50,565 nt of DNA from an uncultured Schumannella sp. Its GTDB lineage: Bacteria; Actinomycetota; Actinomycetes; Actinomycetales; Microbacteriaceae. The translations under genes and the position numbers were made by a program. Of this stretch, positions 8,705-19,249 are shown one piece after another; position 1 is the stretch's first letter, and each line of letters begins with the position of its first letter. Location of the stretch: contig NZ_CAJQNT010000037.1 in the NCBI RefSeq assembly GCF_905479755.1, forward strand, positions 1-50,565, in the 5' to 3' direction. A model generated the notes under the pieces. It had not been told where the DNA came from and ran no database searches. It saw only the letters and a list, made by a program, of their open reading frames with translations.

Positions 8705-9468
8705 CGCGTGCGCTCACCATCGAGGTGCTCTTTCCGGAGGTGGCGAACCTCCACGGCGACAACGCCAACATCGAGTTCTTGGCGCAAAGTCGCCCCGACG
8801 CTCGCGTGATCCGCACGTCGCTGACGGAGACGCCCGCGTTCGCCACCGGCGACGTCGACCTGGTCTACCTGGGGCCGCTCACCGAGCACGGGCAGCTCAA
8901 GGCGATCGAACGGCTGCGACCGCACCGTCAGCGTCTCGTCGAACTCATCGAAGCCGGCACGATGTTCCTGTTCACGCACAACGCGCTCGAGGTGCTGGGG
9001 ACGCGGATTCGCAACGATGAGATGGGCTACGACGTGCCCGGTCTCGGAGTCTTCGAGCTGGAGTCGACCCTGTCGATGTTCGGCCGGTACAACGGCAAGG
9101 TCATGGGAACGCTCACCGAGGTCGGTGACGAGTTCCCGATCGTCGGCTACAAGTCGCAATTCTCCACCGTGACCGGGCCGGATTCGACTCCGGGCTTCCT
9201 GCTCGCCGAGCGCGGCATCGGCCGCAACCCGGCGACCGCCGTTGAGGGGGTGCGTCGCCACAACTTCCTCGGCACCTCCCTGCTCGGCCCGCTGCTCATC
9301 ACGAACCCGCACCTCGCACGCTGGGTCCTGGCGACGCTCGATCCGCACACCGAGCCGGCACTCGCCCACGAGGCGCTCGCGATGGCCGCCTACGAGGCAC
9401 GCCTGCGCGACTTCCGTGATCCGAAACGCTGGCACCCCGTCGAACGGGTGGCCCCGCCGCGTCGGTGA
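8701..9468 (+). CDS. GatD-like subunit lacking glutaminase catalytic residues
   Basis: This 255-aa protein aligns along its length with GatD, the class I glutamine amidotransferase that feeds ammonia to MurT. The N-terminal segment FPEVANLHGDNANI and the C-terminal GTSLLGPLLITNP match GatD landmarks. Both catalytic positions are changed. The nucleophile motif ICGGYQxLG is here FTHNALEVLG, putting His93 where Cys stands in S. aureus GatD. The motif GTYLHGP is here GTSLLGP, putting Leu195 where the catalytic His stands. The segment before it, NHGGRT in GatD, reads KSQFST. The frame is open and the fold landmarks are kept, so this looks like a retained pseudo-glutaminase and not a decaying gene. 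It is overlapped with and coupled to murT. Confidence 0.88.
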   Translation: MTRALTIEVLFPEVANLHGDNANIEFLAQSRPDARVIRTSLTETPAFATGDVDLVYLGPLTEHGQLKAIERLRPHRQRLVELIEAGTMFLFTHNALEVLGTRIRNDEMGYDVPGLGVFELESTLSMFGRYNGKVMGTLTEVGDEFPIVGYKSQFSTVTGPDSTPGFLLAERGIGRNPATAVEGVRRHNFLGTSLLGPLLITNPHLARWVLATLDPHTEPALAHEALAMAAYEARLRDFRDPKRWHPVERVAPPRR

Positions 9469-9472
9469 GGCG

Positions 9473-10498
9473 CTAGAAACCGATCGCCGCGCGGTAGCGG
9501 GGGAGGAGCCCGGTGCGGATCCCCGACACGCTCGGCTTCGACTGGTAAACGCCCGAATTGGGGTTGCCTTCGATCACGACCGGTCCGTCCGGAGCGATGG
9601 CCACATCCCAGCCGACGTACGGGACTTCGGGGATCTCGCGGGACAGGTTGTCGACGAAGGCGAGCACGCGGTCGAAATACGGCACGCGGAAGCCGACGAT
9701 CGGCGTTCCCGACAGCGGATGCGTCGCGTAGGTCGCGCCGCTCTCGTCGAATGCGGGGGAGTTCGCGACGCCGTCGTCGTCGAGCATCGTGTACATGCCG
9801 CCGCCGGAGAAGTTGTCGATCGGACCGCCGTTGCCCATCTTCAGCACGCTCGCCAGCACGTGAGTGCGGTCGCCGTCGAAATAGGTGATCACGCGCAGCG
9901 AATTGACGCTCGACGGGTTGAGCGAGGCCATCTCGTCGTGCTGCGCGATGAAGTCCTCGACGAGGAACTGGCGACGCTCCAGCAGGCGCGCGCGGAACGA
10001 CTCCCAGTCGGTGATCTCCGTCGCTTCGACCCGTTCGATGCCGTAGCCCGACAGGCTGTCCGGGACCTTCACCATGACGACGCCGTGGCGGGTCACGAAG
10101 TCGCGCACCGCATCCGCGTCAACCGACCGAACGTCCAGCCACTCGCGACCGAGCCACCGGTCGAAGCGAGGATTGAACTGCGCCTTATCGGCGAAGATCT
10201 TCCGCAACTCCGGGTCGTTGAGCTTCTTGGCGAGGTGGTTCGACTTCGGATGCGTGATGTACGTCCGGCGTTCGCGCCGGGTCAACAGCACGAAGTCCCA
10301 GTCGAGGTAGTCCTGAAAGCCCGTCTCGTAGCGCACCGACGACCACAGCATGTCGATGACCACGAGCGCCACGGGCTTGCGCGCCAGTTTCGCGGCCTCG
10401 CGCGCAATGCGCGTGACGTTCCCGAGATTGATGGCTCGGGCGCGCGTCAGAAGATACCGAACCCGCCGTCCAAGGCCGAGCCCGCGGGCTGCGGACAC
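9473..10498 (-). CDS. ATP-grasp family protein (sugar-transfer-associated type)
   Basis: This 341-aa cytoplasmic protein looks like the sugar-transfer-associated ATP-grasp family. The features seen are a lysine in VVMVKVPDSLSGYGIE (nucleotide-binding strand), the FLVEDFIAQHDEM hinge, SSVNSLRVITYFDGD, a glycine-rich NFSGGGMY loop, and the metal-ligand end VVIEGNPNSGVYQSK. ATP-grasp enzymes join a carboxylate to an amine or thiol through an acyl phosphate. The substrate here is unknown. The GTG start abuts the DUF7455 stop codon (TAG then GTG), so the two genes form an operon. It converges on the gatD-like gene with 4 bp between stops; a shared envelope role is only a suggestion from position. 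Confidence 0.75.
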   Translation of the reverse strand: MSAARGLGLGRRVRYLLTRARAINLGNVTRIAREAAKLARKPVALVVIDMLWSSVRYETGFQDYLDWDFVLLTRRERRTYITHPKSNHLAKKLNDPELRKIFADKAQFNPRFDRWLGREWLDVRSVDADAVRDFVTRHGVVMVKVPDSLSGYGIERVEATEITDWESFRARLLERRQFLVEDFIAQHDEMASLNPSSVNSLRVITYFDGDRTHVLASVLKMGNGGPIDNFSGGGMYTMLDDDGVANSPAFDESGATYATHPLSGTPIVGFRVPYFDRVLAFVDNLSREIPEVPYVGWDVAIAPDGPVVIEGNPNSGVYQSKPSVSGIRTGLLPRYRAAIGF

Positions 10499-10732
10499 CT
10501 ACCGCTCGTCGGTGGCGGGGACGGCGCTCAGTCGAGCGCTCTCGTCGTGCCACTCGAGCGCGGTCGCCGCCAGCTTCTCCTTGAACTTCGCACCGTGGTG
10601 GGCGCAGAAGAGCAACTCACCGGACGCCAGGGTGACGCGGACGTAGGCCTGCGCTCCACAGCTGTCGCACCGGTCGAACGCGGTCAGCTCGGGGGCATCC
10701 AGCTCGTCGACTTCGCTCGTGATCTGCGACAT
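10499..10732 (-). CDS. DUF7455 small zinc-ribbon-like protein
   Basis: This 77-aa protein carries CDSC near residue 22 and a CAHHG motif near 43, a likely zinc-binding arrangement. It matches the small actinobacterial DUF7455 family commonly found near sigA and topoisomerase genes; the function is not known. I chose the ATG at 10730-10732 because GAGGGAG lies 7 nt upstream. An upstream ATG at 10753 lacks a ribosome site. Confidence 0.8.
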   Translation of the reverse strand: MSQITSEVDELDAPELTAFDRCDSCGAQAYVRVTLASGELLFCAHHGAKFKEKLAATALEWHDESARLSAVPATDER

Positions 10733-10786
10733 GGTCTGCTCCCTCTCCGTCATGAACCGTGGGGTGTGTGTTGCGTGCGATTCTGA

Positions 10787-10858
10787 CGTATCCAGTCAAA
10801 CACGTCACTCTCTGCGACGTGTGTCGCCGACGTTACATTTCGCTTTGGGCGTATCCAG
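10787..10858. promoter_or_regulatory. Direct and inverted repeats in the DUF7455/parE intergenic region
   Basis: The 184-bp divergent gap holds two exact copies of CGTATCCAG (10787-10795 and 10850-10858). Between them is a 7-bp inverted repeat, ACACGTC at 10800-10806 and GACGTGT at 10816-10822. The arrangement could be an operator or a supercoiling-responsive promoter region. No regulator is assigned. Confidence 0.35.
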
Positions 10859-10901
10859 CCCCATTCGCGGCGGGGCGCCCTCTCGGTGGTGTCGGGATCA
10901 A

Positions 10902-10907
10902 TAGTCT
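10902..10907 (+). promoter_or_regulatory. Putative parE -10 element
   Basis: TAGTCT lies 9 nt before the parE ATG and no Shine-Dalgarno site is present. A leader of only a few nucleotides, or none, is likely. The -35 region is not clear. Confidence 0.4.
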
Positions 10908-10916
10908 TAACCCCGT

Positions 10917-12998
10917 ATGAGTAGCGACTATTCCGCCCGGCATCTCTCCGTTCTCGAGGGTCTCGAGGCCGTGCGCAAACGGCCCGGCATGTACATCGGG
11001 TCCAACGACTCGCGCGGGCTGATGCACTGCCTATGGGAGATCATCGACAATTCGGTCGATGAGGCGCTCGGCGGCCACGGCTCGCGGATCGAGATCGAGC
11101 TGCACCCCGACGGCAGCGTCGAGGTGCGCGACCGCGCCCGCGGCATCCCCGTCGACATCGAGCCCAAGACGGGTCTCTCGGGCGTCGAAGTCGTGTTCAC
11201 GAAGCTGCACGCCGGCGGCAAGTTCGGGTCCGGCTCGTATGCCGCCTCCGGCGGTCTGCACGGCGTCGGCGCCTCGGTCGTCAACGCACTGTCGGAGCGA
11301 CTCGATGTCGAGGTGGATCGCGACGGCAAGACCTGGGCGATGTCCTTCCACCGTGGCGAGCCGGGCGTCTTCGACGACGCGGGCACCCCGAGGCCCGATG
11401 CGCCCTTCACGCCGTTCATCTCCGGAAGCGAACTGCGCGTCGTCGGCAAGGTCGCCAAGGGAGTCACCGGCACGCGCGTGCGCTACTGGGCCGATCAGCA
11501 GATCTTCGCGCGGGGCGCCGGATTCGTCATGGACGAACTCGTTGCTCGTGCTCGTCAAACCGCGTTCCTGGTGCCGGGCCTCGGCATCGAGATCGTGGAT
11601 GCGCGGGAGGTCTCCGCGGAGCCCGTGCGCGAGAGCTTCCGGTTCGACGGCGGGATCGCGGAGTTCGTGGAATTCCTGGCGCCCGACGCCGCGCTCACCG
11701 ACACCTGGCGCATTCAGGGTTCGGGTGGCTACACCGAGACGGTTCCGGTGCTGCAGGAGAACGGCCACATGGTGTCGACCGAGCTCTCCCGCGAATGCGA
11801 GGTCGACATCGCGCTGCGCTGGGGCAGCGGCTACGAGACGGTGTTCCGCAGCTTCGTCAACATCATCGCGACGCCGAAGGGCGGAACACACCAGGCCGGC
11901 TTCGAGCAGGGGCTGTTGAAGTTCCTGCGCGCCGAGGTCGAGAAGAACGCGCGTCGGCTCAAGGTCGGCAACGACAAACTCGAGAAGGACGATGTGCTCG
12001 CCGGGCTCACCGCGGTGTTGACCGTCCGGCTGCCCGAACCGCAGTTCGAGGGGCAGACCAAGGAGATCCTCGGCACGCCCGCGGTGCGCAACATCGTGTC
12101 GAACGCGGTGGCGAAGGCGATGACCGAGAAGTACGCCTCGACCGCCCGCGCCGACAAGGCGCAAGGGGCGCTCGTGCTCGACAAGGTCGTTGCCGAGATG
12201 AAGAGCCGCATCTCCGCGCGGGCGCACAAGGAAACGCAGCGTCGCAAGAACGCGCTGGAGAGCTCGAGCCTGCCGGCGAAGCTCGTCGACTGCCGTTCGA
12301 CCGACGTCGCCGACACGGAATTGTTCATCGTCGAGGGCGACTCGGCGCTCGGCACGGCGAAACTCGGTCGCGACAGCGAGCACCAGGCGCTGTTGCCGAT
12401 TCGCGGCAAGATCCTCAACGTTCAGAAGGCATCCGTGTCGGACATGTTGAGCAACACCGAGTGCGCCTCGATCATTCAGGTCATCGGGGCAGGATCCGGT
12501 CGCAGTTTCGAAATCGATCAGGCTCGCTACGGCAAGGTGATCATCATGGCCGACGCGGATGTGGACGGCGCGCACATCCGGACGCTCCTGCTCACGCTGT
12601 TCTTCCGCTACATGCGGCCGATGATCGAGGCAGGTCGCGTCTACTCGGCCGTTCCGCCGCTGCACCGCGTCGTCGTGATGAATCCCGGTTCGAAGCCGAA
12701 CGATGTGATCTACACCTACTCCGAGGCCGAACTCCAGGGCGTTCTGAAGAGCCTGGAGAAGCGCGGTAAGAAGTATCAGGACCCGATTCAGCGCTACAAG
12801 GGCCTCGGTGAGATGGACGCCGACCAATTGGCTGAGACGACGATGAGCCGGGCGCATCGCACGCTGCGGCGGGTCCGCATCGATGACGCCGAGAACGCCG
12901 CGCGGGTCTTCGAACTGCTGATGGGCAATGAGGTCGCCCCGCGCAAGGAGTTCATCATTGCGGGTCAGGGCCTCGACCACGCCCGCGTCGACGTCTAG
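10917..12998 (+). CDS. parE: DNA topoisomerase IV subunit B (ATPase)
   Basis: This 693-aa protein is the ATPase subunit of a type IIA topoisomerase. The GHKL ATP-binding motifs are present: IIDNSVDEALGG near 40, DGSVEVRDRARGIPV near 65 and GGLHGVGASVVN near 114. The TOPRIM half has FIVEGDSALGTAK near 477 and the metal motif MADADVDGAHIRT near 545. The partner gene at 13060-15531 lacks the gyrase-specific GyrA box, which makes topoisomerase IV (chromosome decatenation) more likely than gyrase. The two genes converge tail to tail instead of forming an operon. Confidence 0.9.
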   Translation: MSSDYSARHLSVLEGLEAVRKRPGMYIGSNDSRGLMHCLWEIIDNSVDEALGGHGSRIEIELHPDGSVEVRDRARGIPVDIEPKTGLSGVEVVFTKLHAGGKFGSGSYAASGGLHGVGASVVNALSERLDVEVDRDGKTWAMSFHRGEPGVFDDAGTPRPDAPFTPFISGSELRVVGKVAKGVTGTRVRYWADQQIFARGAGFVMDELVARARQTAFLVPGLGIEIVDAREVSAEPVRESFRFDGGIAEFVEFLAPDAALTDTWRIQGSGGYTETVPVLQENGHMVSTELSRECEVDIALRWGSGYETVFRSFVNIIATPKGGTHQAGFEQGLLKFLRAEVEKNARRLKVGNDKLEKDDVLAGLTAVLTVRLPEPQFEGQTKEILGTPAVRNIVSNAVAKAMTEKYASTARADKAQGALVLDKVVAEMKSRISARAHKETQRRKNALESSSLPAKLVDCRSTDVADTELFIVEGDSALGTAKLGRDSEHQALLPIRGKILNVQKASVSDMLSNTECASIIQVIGAGSGRSFEIDQARYGKVIIMADADVDGAHIRTLLLTLFFRYMRPMIEAGRVYSAVPPLHRVVVMNPGSKPNDVIYTYSEAELQGVLKSLEKRGKKYQDPIQRYKGLGEMDADQLAETTMSRAHRTLRRVRIDDAENAARVFELLMGNEVAPRKEFIIAGQGLDHARVDV

Positions 12999-13000
12999 GC

Positions 13001-13026
13001 CGGCGAGCTCTCGGACGGCGAGCTCG
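13001..13026. terminator. Weak hairpin between convergent parE and parC
   Basis: The 61-bp gap between the stop codons has two copies of GGCGAGCTC (13002-13010 and 13017-13025) whose GAGCTC cores can pair with each other. There is no T-run. It may act as a shared terminator, but support is thin. Confidence 0.25.
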
Positions 13027-13059
13027 GTCGGGTGCGCTCTCGGCGGGCCGTGAGCGCGT

Positions 13060-15530
<2,471 letters not shown>

Positions 15531-15531
<1 letters not shown>

Positions 15532-15536
15532 AGGAT
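15531..15536 (+). promoter_or_regulatory. Putative -10 element of phosphodiesterase gene
   Basis: TAGGAT lies 7 nt upstream of the ATG at 15544, fitting the leaderless pattern. Its first base is also the first base of the parC start codon read on the other strand. Confidence 0.5.
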
Positions 15537-15543
15537 CGGGGCA

Positions 15544-15549
15544 ATGTTA
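15544..15549 (-). promoter_or_regulatory. Putative parC -10 element
   Basis: Read on the minus strand this is TAACAT, 12 nt before the parC ATG. On the plus strand the same bases are the ATG and the second codon of the phosphodiesterase gene. The leader of parC would be about 5 nt. Confidence 0.4.
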
Positions 15550-16662
15550 CCGGCGGCGAAATCACACCGGTTCAGCCTTGCCGACGTTCTTCCGAATTGC
15601 CTTCTGGCTTTGCGGGGGCAGCGCGGATCGCTGGGCCTTCCGGCGGTGACCCACGCGATTGTGGTTCTCGTGGACGGCCTCGGTGCCGAAGGGCTCACCG
15701 CGCATCGGGGCCACGCCCGCACGCTCGCGGCACATCTCGACCGTGACCCGCCGATCGACAGCGGCATTCCGTCGACGACGGCCGCCGCGCTCGCCTCCCT
15801 GATGACGGGAACGCGTCCGGGTGAGCACGGGATGGTCGGGTACTCGGTGCTCGATCCGACGAGCGACCGGGTCGTGAACCAACTCACCGGATGGGGTCCG
15901 GGCGCCCTCGATCCCGAGAGCTGGCAGCGATCCCGCACCGTCTTCGAGCGCGCGCACGAGTTCGGGATCGAGTCGGTGGCGATCGGCCGCGAGCGCTATC
16001 GCGACTCGGGCTTCTCCGCCGCGGTGCTACGCGGGGCCGAGTTCCGGGCGGGCGCCACGATCGAGGACCGCGTCGACGTGGCGATGCGGGAACTCCGTCG
16101 CCCCGGGCCGCGCCTGATCTACCTCTATGTGCCCGAGCTTGACGCCGCGGGACACGCGAAGGGCATGGCCTCGGCGGAGTGGACCTCGGCGCTGGAGACG
16201 CTCGACGCCGCGCTCGCCCCGCTGGTGGCCGGCCTGAGCTCCTCGCAGGGGGTGCTCGTGACGGCGGACCACGGGATGCTCGACATTCCCTCCGAAGCCC
16301 ATCGGATCGTCGCGCCGGAGCTACTGACCGGCGTGCGGCACGTCGCGGGGGAGCCCCGTGGGCTCCAGTTGCACCTCGAGCCCGGGGTCGACGCGGACAC
16401 GGTCGCGGAGGCGTGGCGCACCCACGAGGGACCCCGCGCCTGGGTGGCGACGCGAGCGGAGGCGATCGCGGCGGGATGGTTCGGCCCCGTCGATGCCGAG
16501 GTCGAGCCTCGATTCGGCGACGTGTTCGTCTTCGCGCGGCGTCCGATCGCGTATTACGTCGACCCCGAGGACGGCGGACGCGGCATGGTCGGTCAGCACG
16601 GGTCGTTGACGTCGACCGAACGGTCGATTCCGCTGTTGCGTTTCGGGGCCTTCGCACGCTGA
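15544..16662 (+). CDS. Alkaline phosphatase superfamily phosphodiesterase
   Basis: This 372-aa protein resembles nucleotide pyrophosphatase/phosphodiesterases of the alkaline phosphatase superfamily. Metal and catalytic motifs are in order: VDGLG near residue 43 (metal Asp), IPSTTAA near 75 (nucleophile Thr), PELDAAGH near 198, TADHGM near 240 and GQHGS near 350. No clear signal peptide is seen, so it may be cytoplasmic. The substrate is unknown; nucleotide or glycerophosphodiester bonds are typical. It sits between parC and sepH, which converges on it. Confidence 0.85.
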   Translation: MLPAAKSHRFSLADVLPNCLLALRGQRGSLGLPAVTHAIVVLVDGLGAEGLTAHRGHARTLAAHLDRDPPIDSGIPSTTAAALASLMTGTRPGEHGMVGYSVLDPTSDRVVNQLTGWGPGALDPESWQRSRTVFERAHEFGIESVAIGRERYRDSGFSAAVLRGAEFRAGATIEDRVDVAMRELRRPGPRLIYLYVPELDAAGHAKGMASAEWTSALETLDAALAPLVAGLSSSQGVLVTADHGMLDIPSEAHRIVAPELLTGVRHVAGEPRGLQLHLEPGVDADTVAEAWRTHEGPRAWVATRAEAIAAGWFGPVDAEVEPRFGDVFVFARRPIAYYVDPEDGGRGMVGQHGSLTSTERSIPLLRFGAFAR

Positions 16663-16684
16663 GTCGCTGTGGGCCCCCGGAGGC

Positions 16685-17770
16685 CTACTCGTCGTCCGGT
16701 CGTGCCCCGAAGACGATGTCATCCCAACTCGGCATGGAGGCGCGCCCCTTGCGGCCGCTCTTGGCAGCGGGCGCCGGCGCGCTGGGGGCGTGTGCTGCCT
16801 TTTTCGCGGGGACCGGCGTCTCGATGGGCGCGGTCTCCATCGGGACGTCGATCACCCGGACGGTTCCGGTGCCGGGGCGGTCGGCGAGCTGCTCTTCCGG
16901 ATCCGGGTCCATCGGGTCGCGTTCTCCGCGCCGTCGACGCAAGGCCTCCAGGAGATCCGCTGTCTGACCGTGGTTCCGACTCGCGCGTTCGCGCGGGGGC
17001 GCTGCCGTCGGGGGCGCTGCGGGCGGGGATGCCGGCGCGGGGCGTTCGGCTTTCGGCCGCGCGAGGGAGGCGGGCGGGATCGCTTCAAGCCGCGGACCGG
17101 AGCCGTCGGAGGCGTCCTCGATGGTGAAGGCGCCGCTGTCGAAGCGGGAGCCCGGTTCGCTGGATTCGGCGTCGTCGGCGGCGACGGCGCGAAGTCGGGG
17201 GATGAGTGGTGCGGGGGCGTCACCCTGCTGCGAGAGCGACTCGGCCTCGCGATTCAGCGGGGAGAGCGCGCCGCGCTTCGCGTCGAAGCCCCACCGGGCG
17301 TCGTGGTCGACGTCGTCGGCGCTGAAGGTCAACTTCACGACCCAGCCGCCGCCTTGCTCTTTCCAGCTCGCCCAGCGCTCGTTGACGGCGCCCGCGTCGA
17401 CGAGTCGACCGCGGATGATGTCACCGAACTGTGCCGAGTCGGCGAGATCGGATTCGCCCGAACCGCGGACCGCGACGGCGAGCGCCGACTGGATGACATA
17501 CTCGCGCTCCGCGAGGACCGGCCCTTCGAAACGGCGGATGTCCTCGAGCGAGGCCCCGGTCACCGAGGCGACGTCTTCGGCGGACATTCCCGCTCGGATC
17601 TGGGCTTGGATCTCGCGCGGGGAAACCTTCCGCGCGGAGCCGGCATCGTGGGAGGCCTGACGAAGCCGCGCGTGCAACACCTCATCGACGGGGACGCGGT
17701 AGCGTCCACCGTCATCATCCGTGAGAAGGAGCGCTCCGCTCTCGACTCCGGTGACCTTCAACTCGTGCAT
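16685..17770 (-). CDS. sepH: Septation protein SepH
   Basis: SepH binds FtsZ and promotes Z-ring assembly in actinobacteria. The protein is 361 aa. The first ~220 residues contain the conserved DUF3071 domain, with a helix-turn-helix-like segment (IRAGMSAEDVASVTGASLEDIRR cut here into its parts: GMSAEDVAS and SLEDIRRFEG) near 70-95. A long Pro/Ala-rich disordered linker follows. The C-terminus ends in a conserved tail, RKGRASMPSWDDIVFG. The ATG at 17770 has GGAGG about 10 nt upstream. The open frame runs on upstream, but with no conserved sequence. Confidence 0.9.
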   Translation of the reverse strand: MHELKVTGVESGALLLTDDDGGRYRVPVDEVLHARLRQASHDAGSARKVSPREIQAQIRAGMSAEDVASVTGASLEDIRRFEGPVLAEREYVIQSALAVAVRGSGESDLADSAQFGDIIRGRLVDAGAVNERWASWKEQGGGWVVKLTFSADDVDHDARWGFDAKRGALSPLNREAESLSQQGDAPAPLIPRLRAVAADDAESSEPGSRFDSGAFTIEDASDGSGPRLEAIPPASLARPKAERPAPASPPAAPPTAAPPRERASRNHGQTADLLEALRRRRGERDPMDPDPEEQLADRPGTGTVRVIDVPMETAPIETPVPAKKAAHAPSAPAPAAKSGRKGRASMPSWDDIVFGARPDDE

Positions 17771-17828
17771 GTCGAACGACCTCCAGCCGTCACGATTAAC
17801 GGACAGGATGCCACGGGAAGCCCGGTAA

Positions 17829-17846
17829 TCCCGGGAATATCCCGGG
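17829..17846. promoter_or_regulatory. Inverted repeat in the sepH/DUF4193 divergent region
   Basis: CCCGGGA, three bases (ATA), then TCCCGGG form a perfect 7-bp inverted repeat at 17830-17846. The left arm is part of the 8-bp palindrome TCCCGGGA at 17829-17836. It lies about 60 bp upstream of sepH and 120 bp upstream of DUF4193, a plausible operator position. The rest of this ~200-bp gap shows only weak promoter matches. Confidence 0.4.
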
Positions 17847-17968
17847 CGCGCCGCGAGTTGCACGGGAAGCGCCGCGAGCGCGAAAAACTGAGGTTTGCGA
17901 ATCGCGAGGGAATGATGCAGACTGTGCCCGCCGATTTGCACCGACGGCACCCGAGAAATGGAACGAGC

Positions 17969-18259
17969 ATGGCAACCGACTACGACGCCCCGAGGAAGAC
18001 GGACGAGGAAACCGAGTCCATCCAGGCCCTCCAGGAGCGTGTCCCCGACAAGATGTCGGGAGTCGTGGATGTCGACGATTCCGACAACCCGGGCTACGAG
18101 CTCAGCGGACAGGATCTGGCCGACATCGACCTCGATGTCGTGGTGCTTCCGCCCCAGGCGGACGAGTTCACCTGCGTCAGCTGCTTCCTCGTGAAGCACC
18201 GCTCCCAGGTCGACCACGAGTCCAAGCTCGGCCCGGTCTGCCTGGAGTGCGCCTCCTAG
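17969..18259 (+). CDS. DUF4193 family protein
   Basis: This acidic 96-aa protein matches the actinobacterial DUF4193 family. The N-terminal two thirds are rich in Asp and Glu. The C-terminus carries two cysteine pairs, CVSC near 69-72 and CLEC near 91-94, which probably bind zinc. It is divergent from sepH. Its function is unknown. Confidence 0.88.
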   Translation: MATDYDAPRKTDEETESIQALQERVPDKMSGVVDVDDSDNPGYELSGQDLADIDLDVVVLPPQADEFTCVSCFLVKHRSQVDHESKLGPVCLECAS

Positions 18260-18267
18260 GACGCCGT

Positions 18268-18288
18268 CCGCACCGCGTGTCGGTGCGG
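18268..18288. terminator. Hairpin between convergent DUF4193 and DUF3093
   Basis: CCGCACCG, a 5-nt loop and CGGTGCGG form a perfect 8-bp stem in the 31-bp gap between two convergent stop codons. No T-run follows. It probably serves both strands. Confidence 0.6.
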
Positions 18289-18290
18289 CA

Positions 18291-18746
18291 CTACCGCGAG
18301 CGCGTGAGCGCGGCGGCGAGTTCCTCGGGTCGACGGCTCGACACCAGCCAGTAGGGCGTGGGATCGTTCGGGTCGTTGAGTTCGATGCGGACGACGGGGC
18401 TGATCCAGCCCCGCAGCAGCAACCACGCGCGCGCGTCGAGTCGCTGGCCGCGTTCGGCGACGGCGTCGGCGTCACGGTGCGCGTGCGCGGTGGAGACCAG
18501 GTCGCGCCCGATCGCGGCGTTACCGGCGCGCAGAAGTGCGTCATCCACTTCGATGGTCGCCGTGGTGAGGATCAGCGCGACCACGATCGCCCCGTAAAAC
18601 ACGATCGCCGTGAGGACGCCCGCGAGGACCGAGATCGGGAGAAAGACGAGCAGGCTCGCGGGGATGACGAGCGCGGCTGCGATGAACACCCATGCCGACG
18701 GCCAGAGTCGTTCGCGGAAGAGTACGGGTTGCGGGGTGCTCGTCAT
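18291..18746 (-). CDS. DUF3093 membrane protein
   Basis: This 151-aa protein has two adjacent hydrophobic segments near residues 17-62, followed by a soluble domain. It matches the actinobacterial DUF3093 family, often found next to dut and DUF4193 as here. The ATG is preceded 6 nt away by TCGAAT, which may be a -10 element for a leaderless mRNA. The function is unknown. Confidence 0.82.
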   Translation of the reverse strand: MTSTPQPVLFRERLWPSAWVFIAAALVIPASLLVFLPISVLAGVLTAIVFYGAIVVALILTTATIEVDDALLRAGNAAIGRDLVSTAHAHRDADAVAERGQRLDARAWLLLRGWISPVVRIELNDPNDPTPYWLVSSRRPEELAAALTRSR

Positions 18747-18752
18747 GTCCTT

Positions 18753-18772
18753 ATTCGACCATGGACTAGCCT
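18753..18772. promoter_or_regulatory. Divergent -10 elements for dut and DUF3093
   Basis: The gap between the two start codons is only 32 bp. TAGCCT at 18767-18772 lies 6 nt before the dut GTG on the plus strand. TCGAAT, read on the minus strand at 18753-18758, lies 6 nt before the DUF3093 ATG. Both fit leaderless start, though the second hexamer is a weaker match. Confidence 0.42.
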
Positions 18773-18778
18773 CAATGC

Positions 18779-19249
18779 GTGACCGAGTCGATCGAAGTTC
18801 TGCTGCGTGCCGCCGCGGAGCCGACCTATGCTCACCCCGGCGATGCCGGTGCCGATCTGACCTCGACCGAGAGCGTCACCATTCCGGCGGGCGAACGCGT
18901 CACGCTGGGAACCGGCGTCTCGATCGCGCTCCCCGATGGTTTCGTGGCGTTCGTTGTTCCGCGCAGCGGTCTCGCGGCCAAGCACGGCATCACGGTCGTC
19001 AACAGCCCCGGAACCGTCGATGCGGGGTACCGCGGCGAGATTCGCGTCACGCTCCTCAATACGGACGCTCGCGACGCCTACGCGGTCGCGGCGGGGGATC
19101 GCATCGCGCAGTTGATCGTGATGCCGGTCGTGCGTGCGCGCTTCGTTCCGGTCAACATCCTTCCGGGAAGCGATCGCGGTCAGGGAGGATTCGGTTCGAC
19201 CGGATACGGTTCCGGCGAGTCCACGACACACACGGGAGATTCTGCGTGA
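18779..19249 (+). CDS. dut: dUTP diphosphatase
   Basis: The enzyme hydrolyses dUTP to dUMP, supplying thymidylate synthesis and keeping uracil out of DNA. The protein is 156 aa, typical for the trimeric form. All five conserved motifs are seen: DAGADL near 22, PRSGLAAKHGI near 61, the uracil-pocket motif GTVDAGYRGEI near 79, GDRIAQLIV near 105 and the C-terminal arm GQGGFGSTG near 137. The start is GTG without a ribosome site. The next gene overlaps the stop by GTGA, so the following two genes are probably translated together with it. Confidence 0.95.
   Translation: MTESIEVLLRAAAEPTYAHPGDAGADLTSTESVTIPAGERVTLGTGVSIALPDGFVAFVVPRSGLAAKHGITVVNSPGTVDAGYRGEIRVTLLNTDARDAYAVAAGDRIAQLIVMPVVRARFVPVNILPGSDRGQGGFGSTGYGSGESTTHTGDSA

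Noticed and set aside
8960-9320. Frameshift or sequencing error explaining the lost GatD catalytic residues
   Set aside because: The frame is continuous, flanking residues match GatD on both sides, and the two sites are changed independently without length change.
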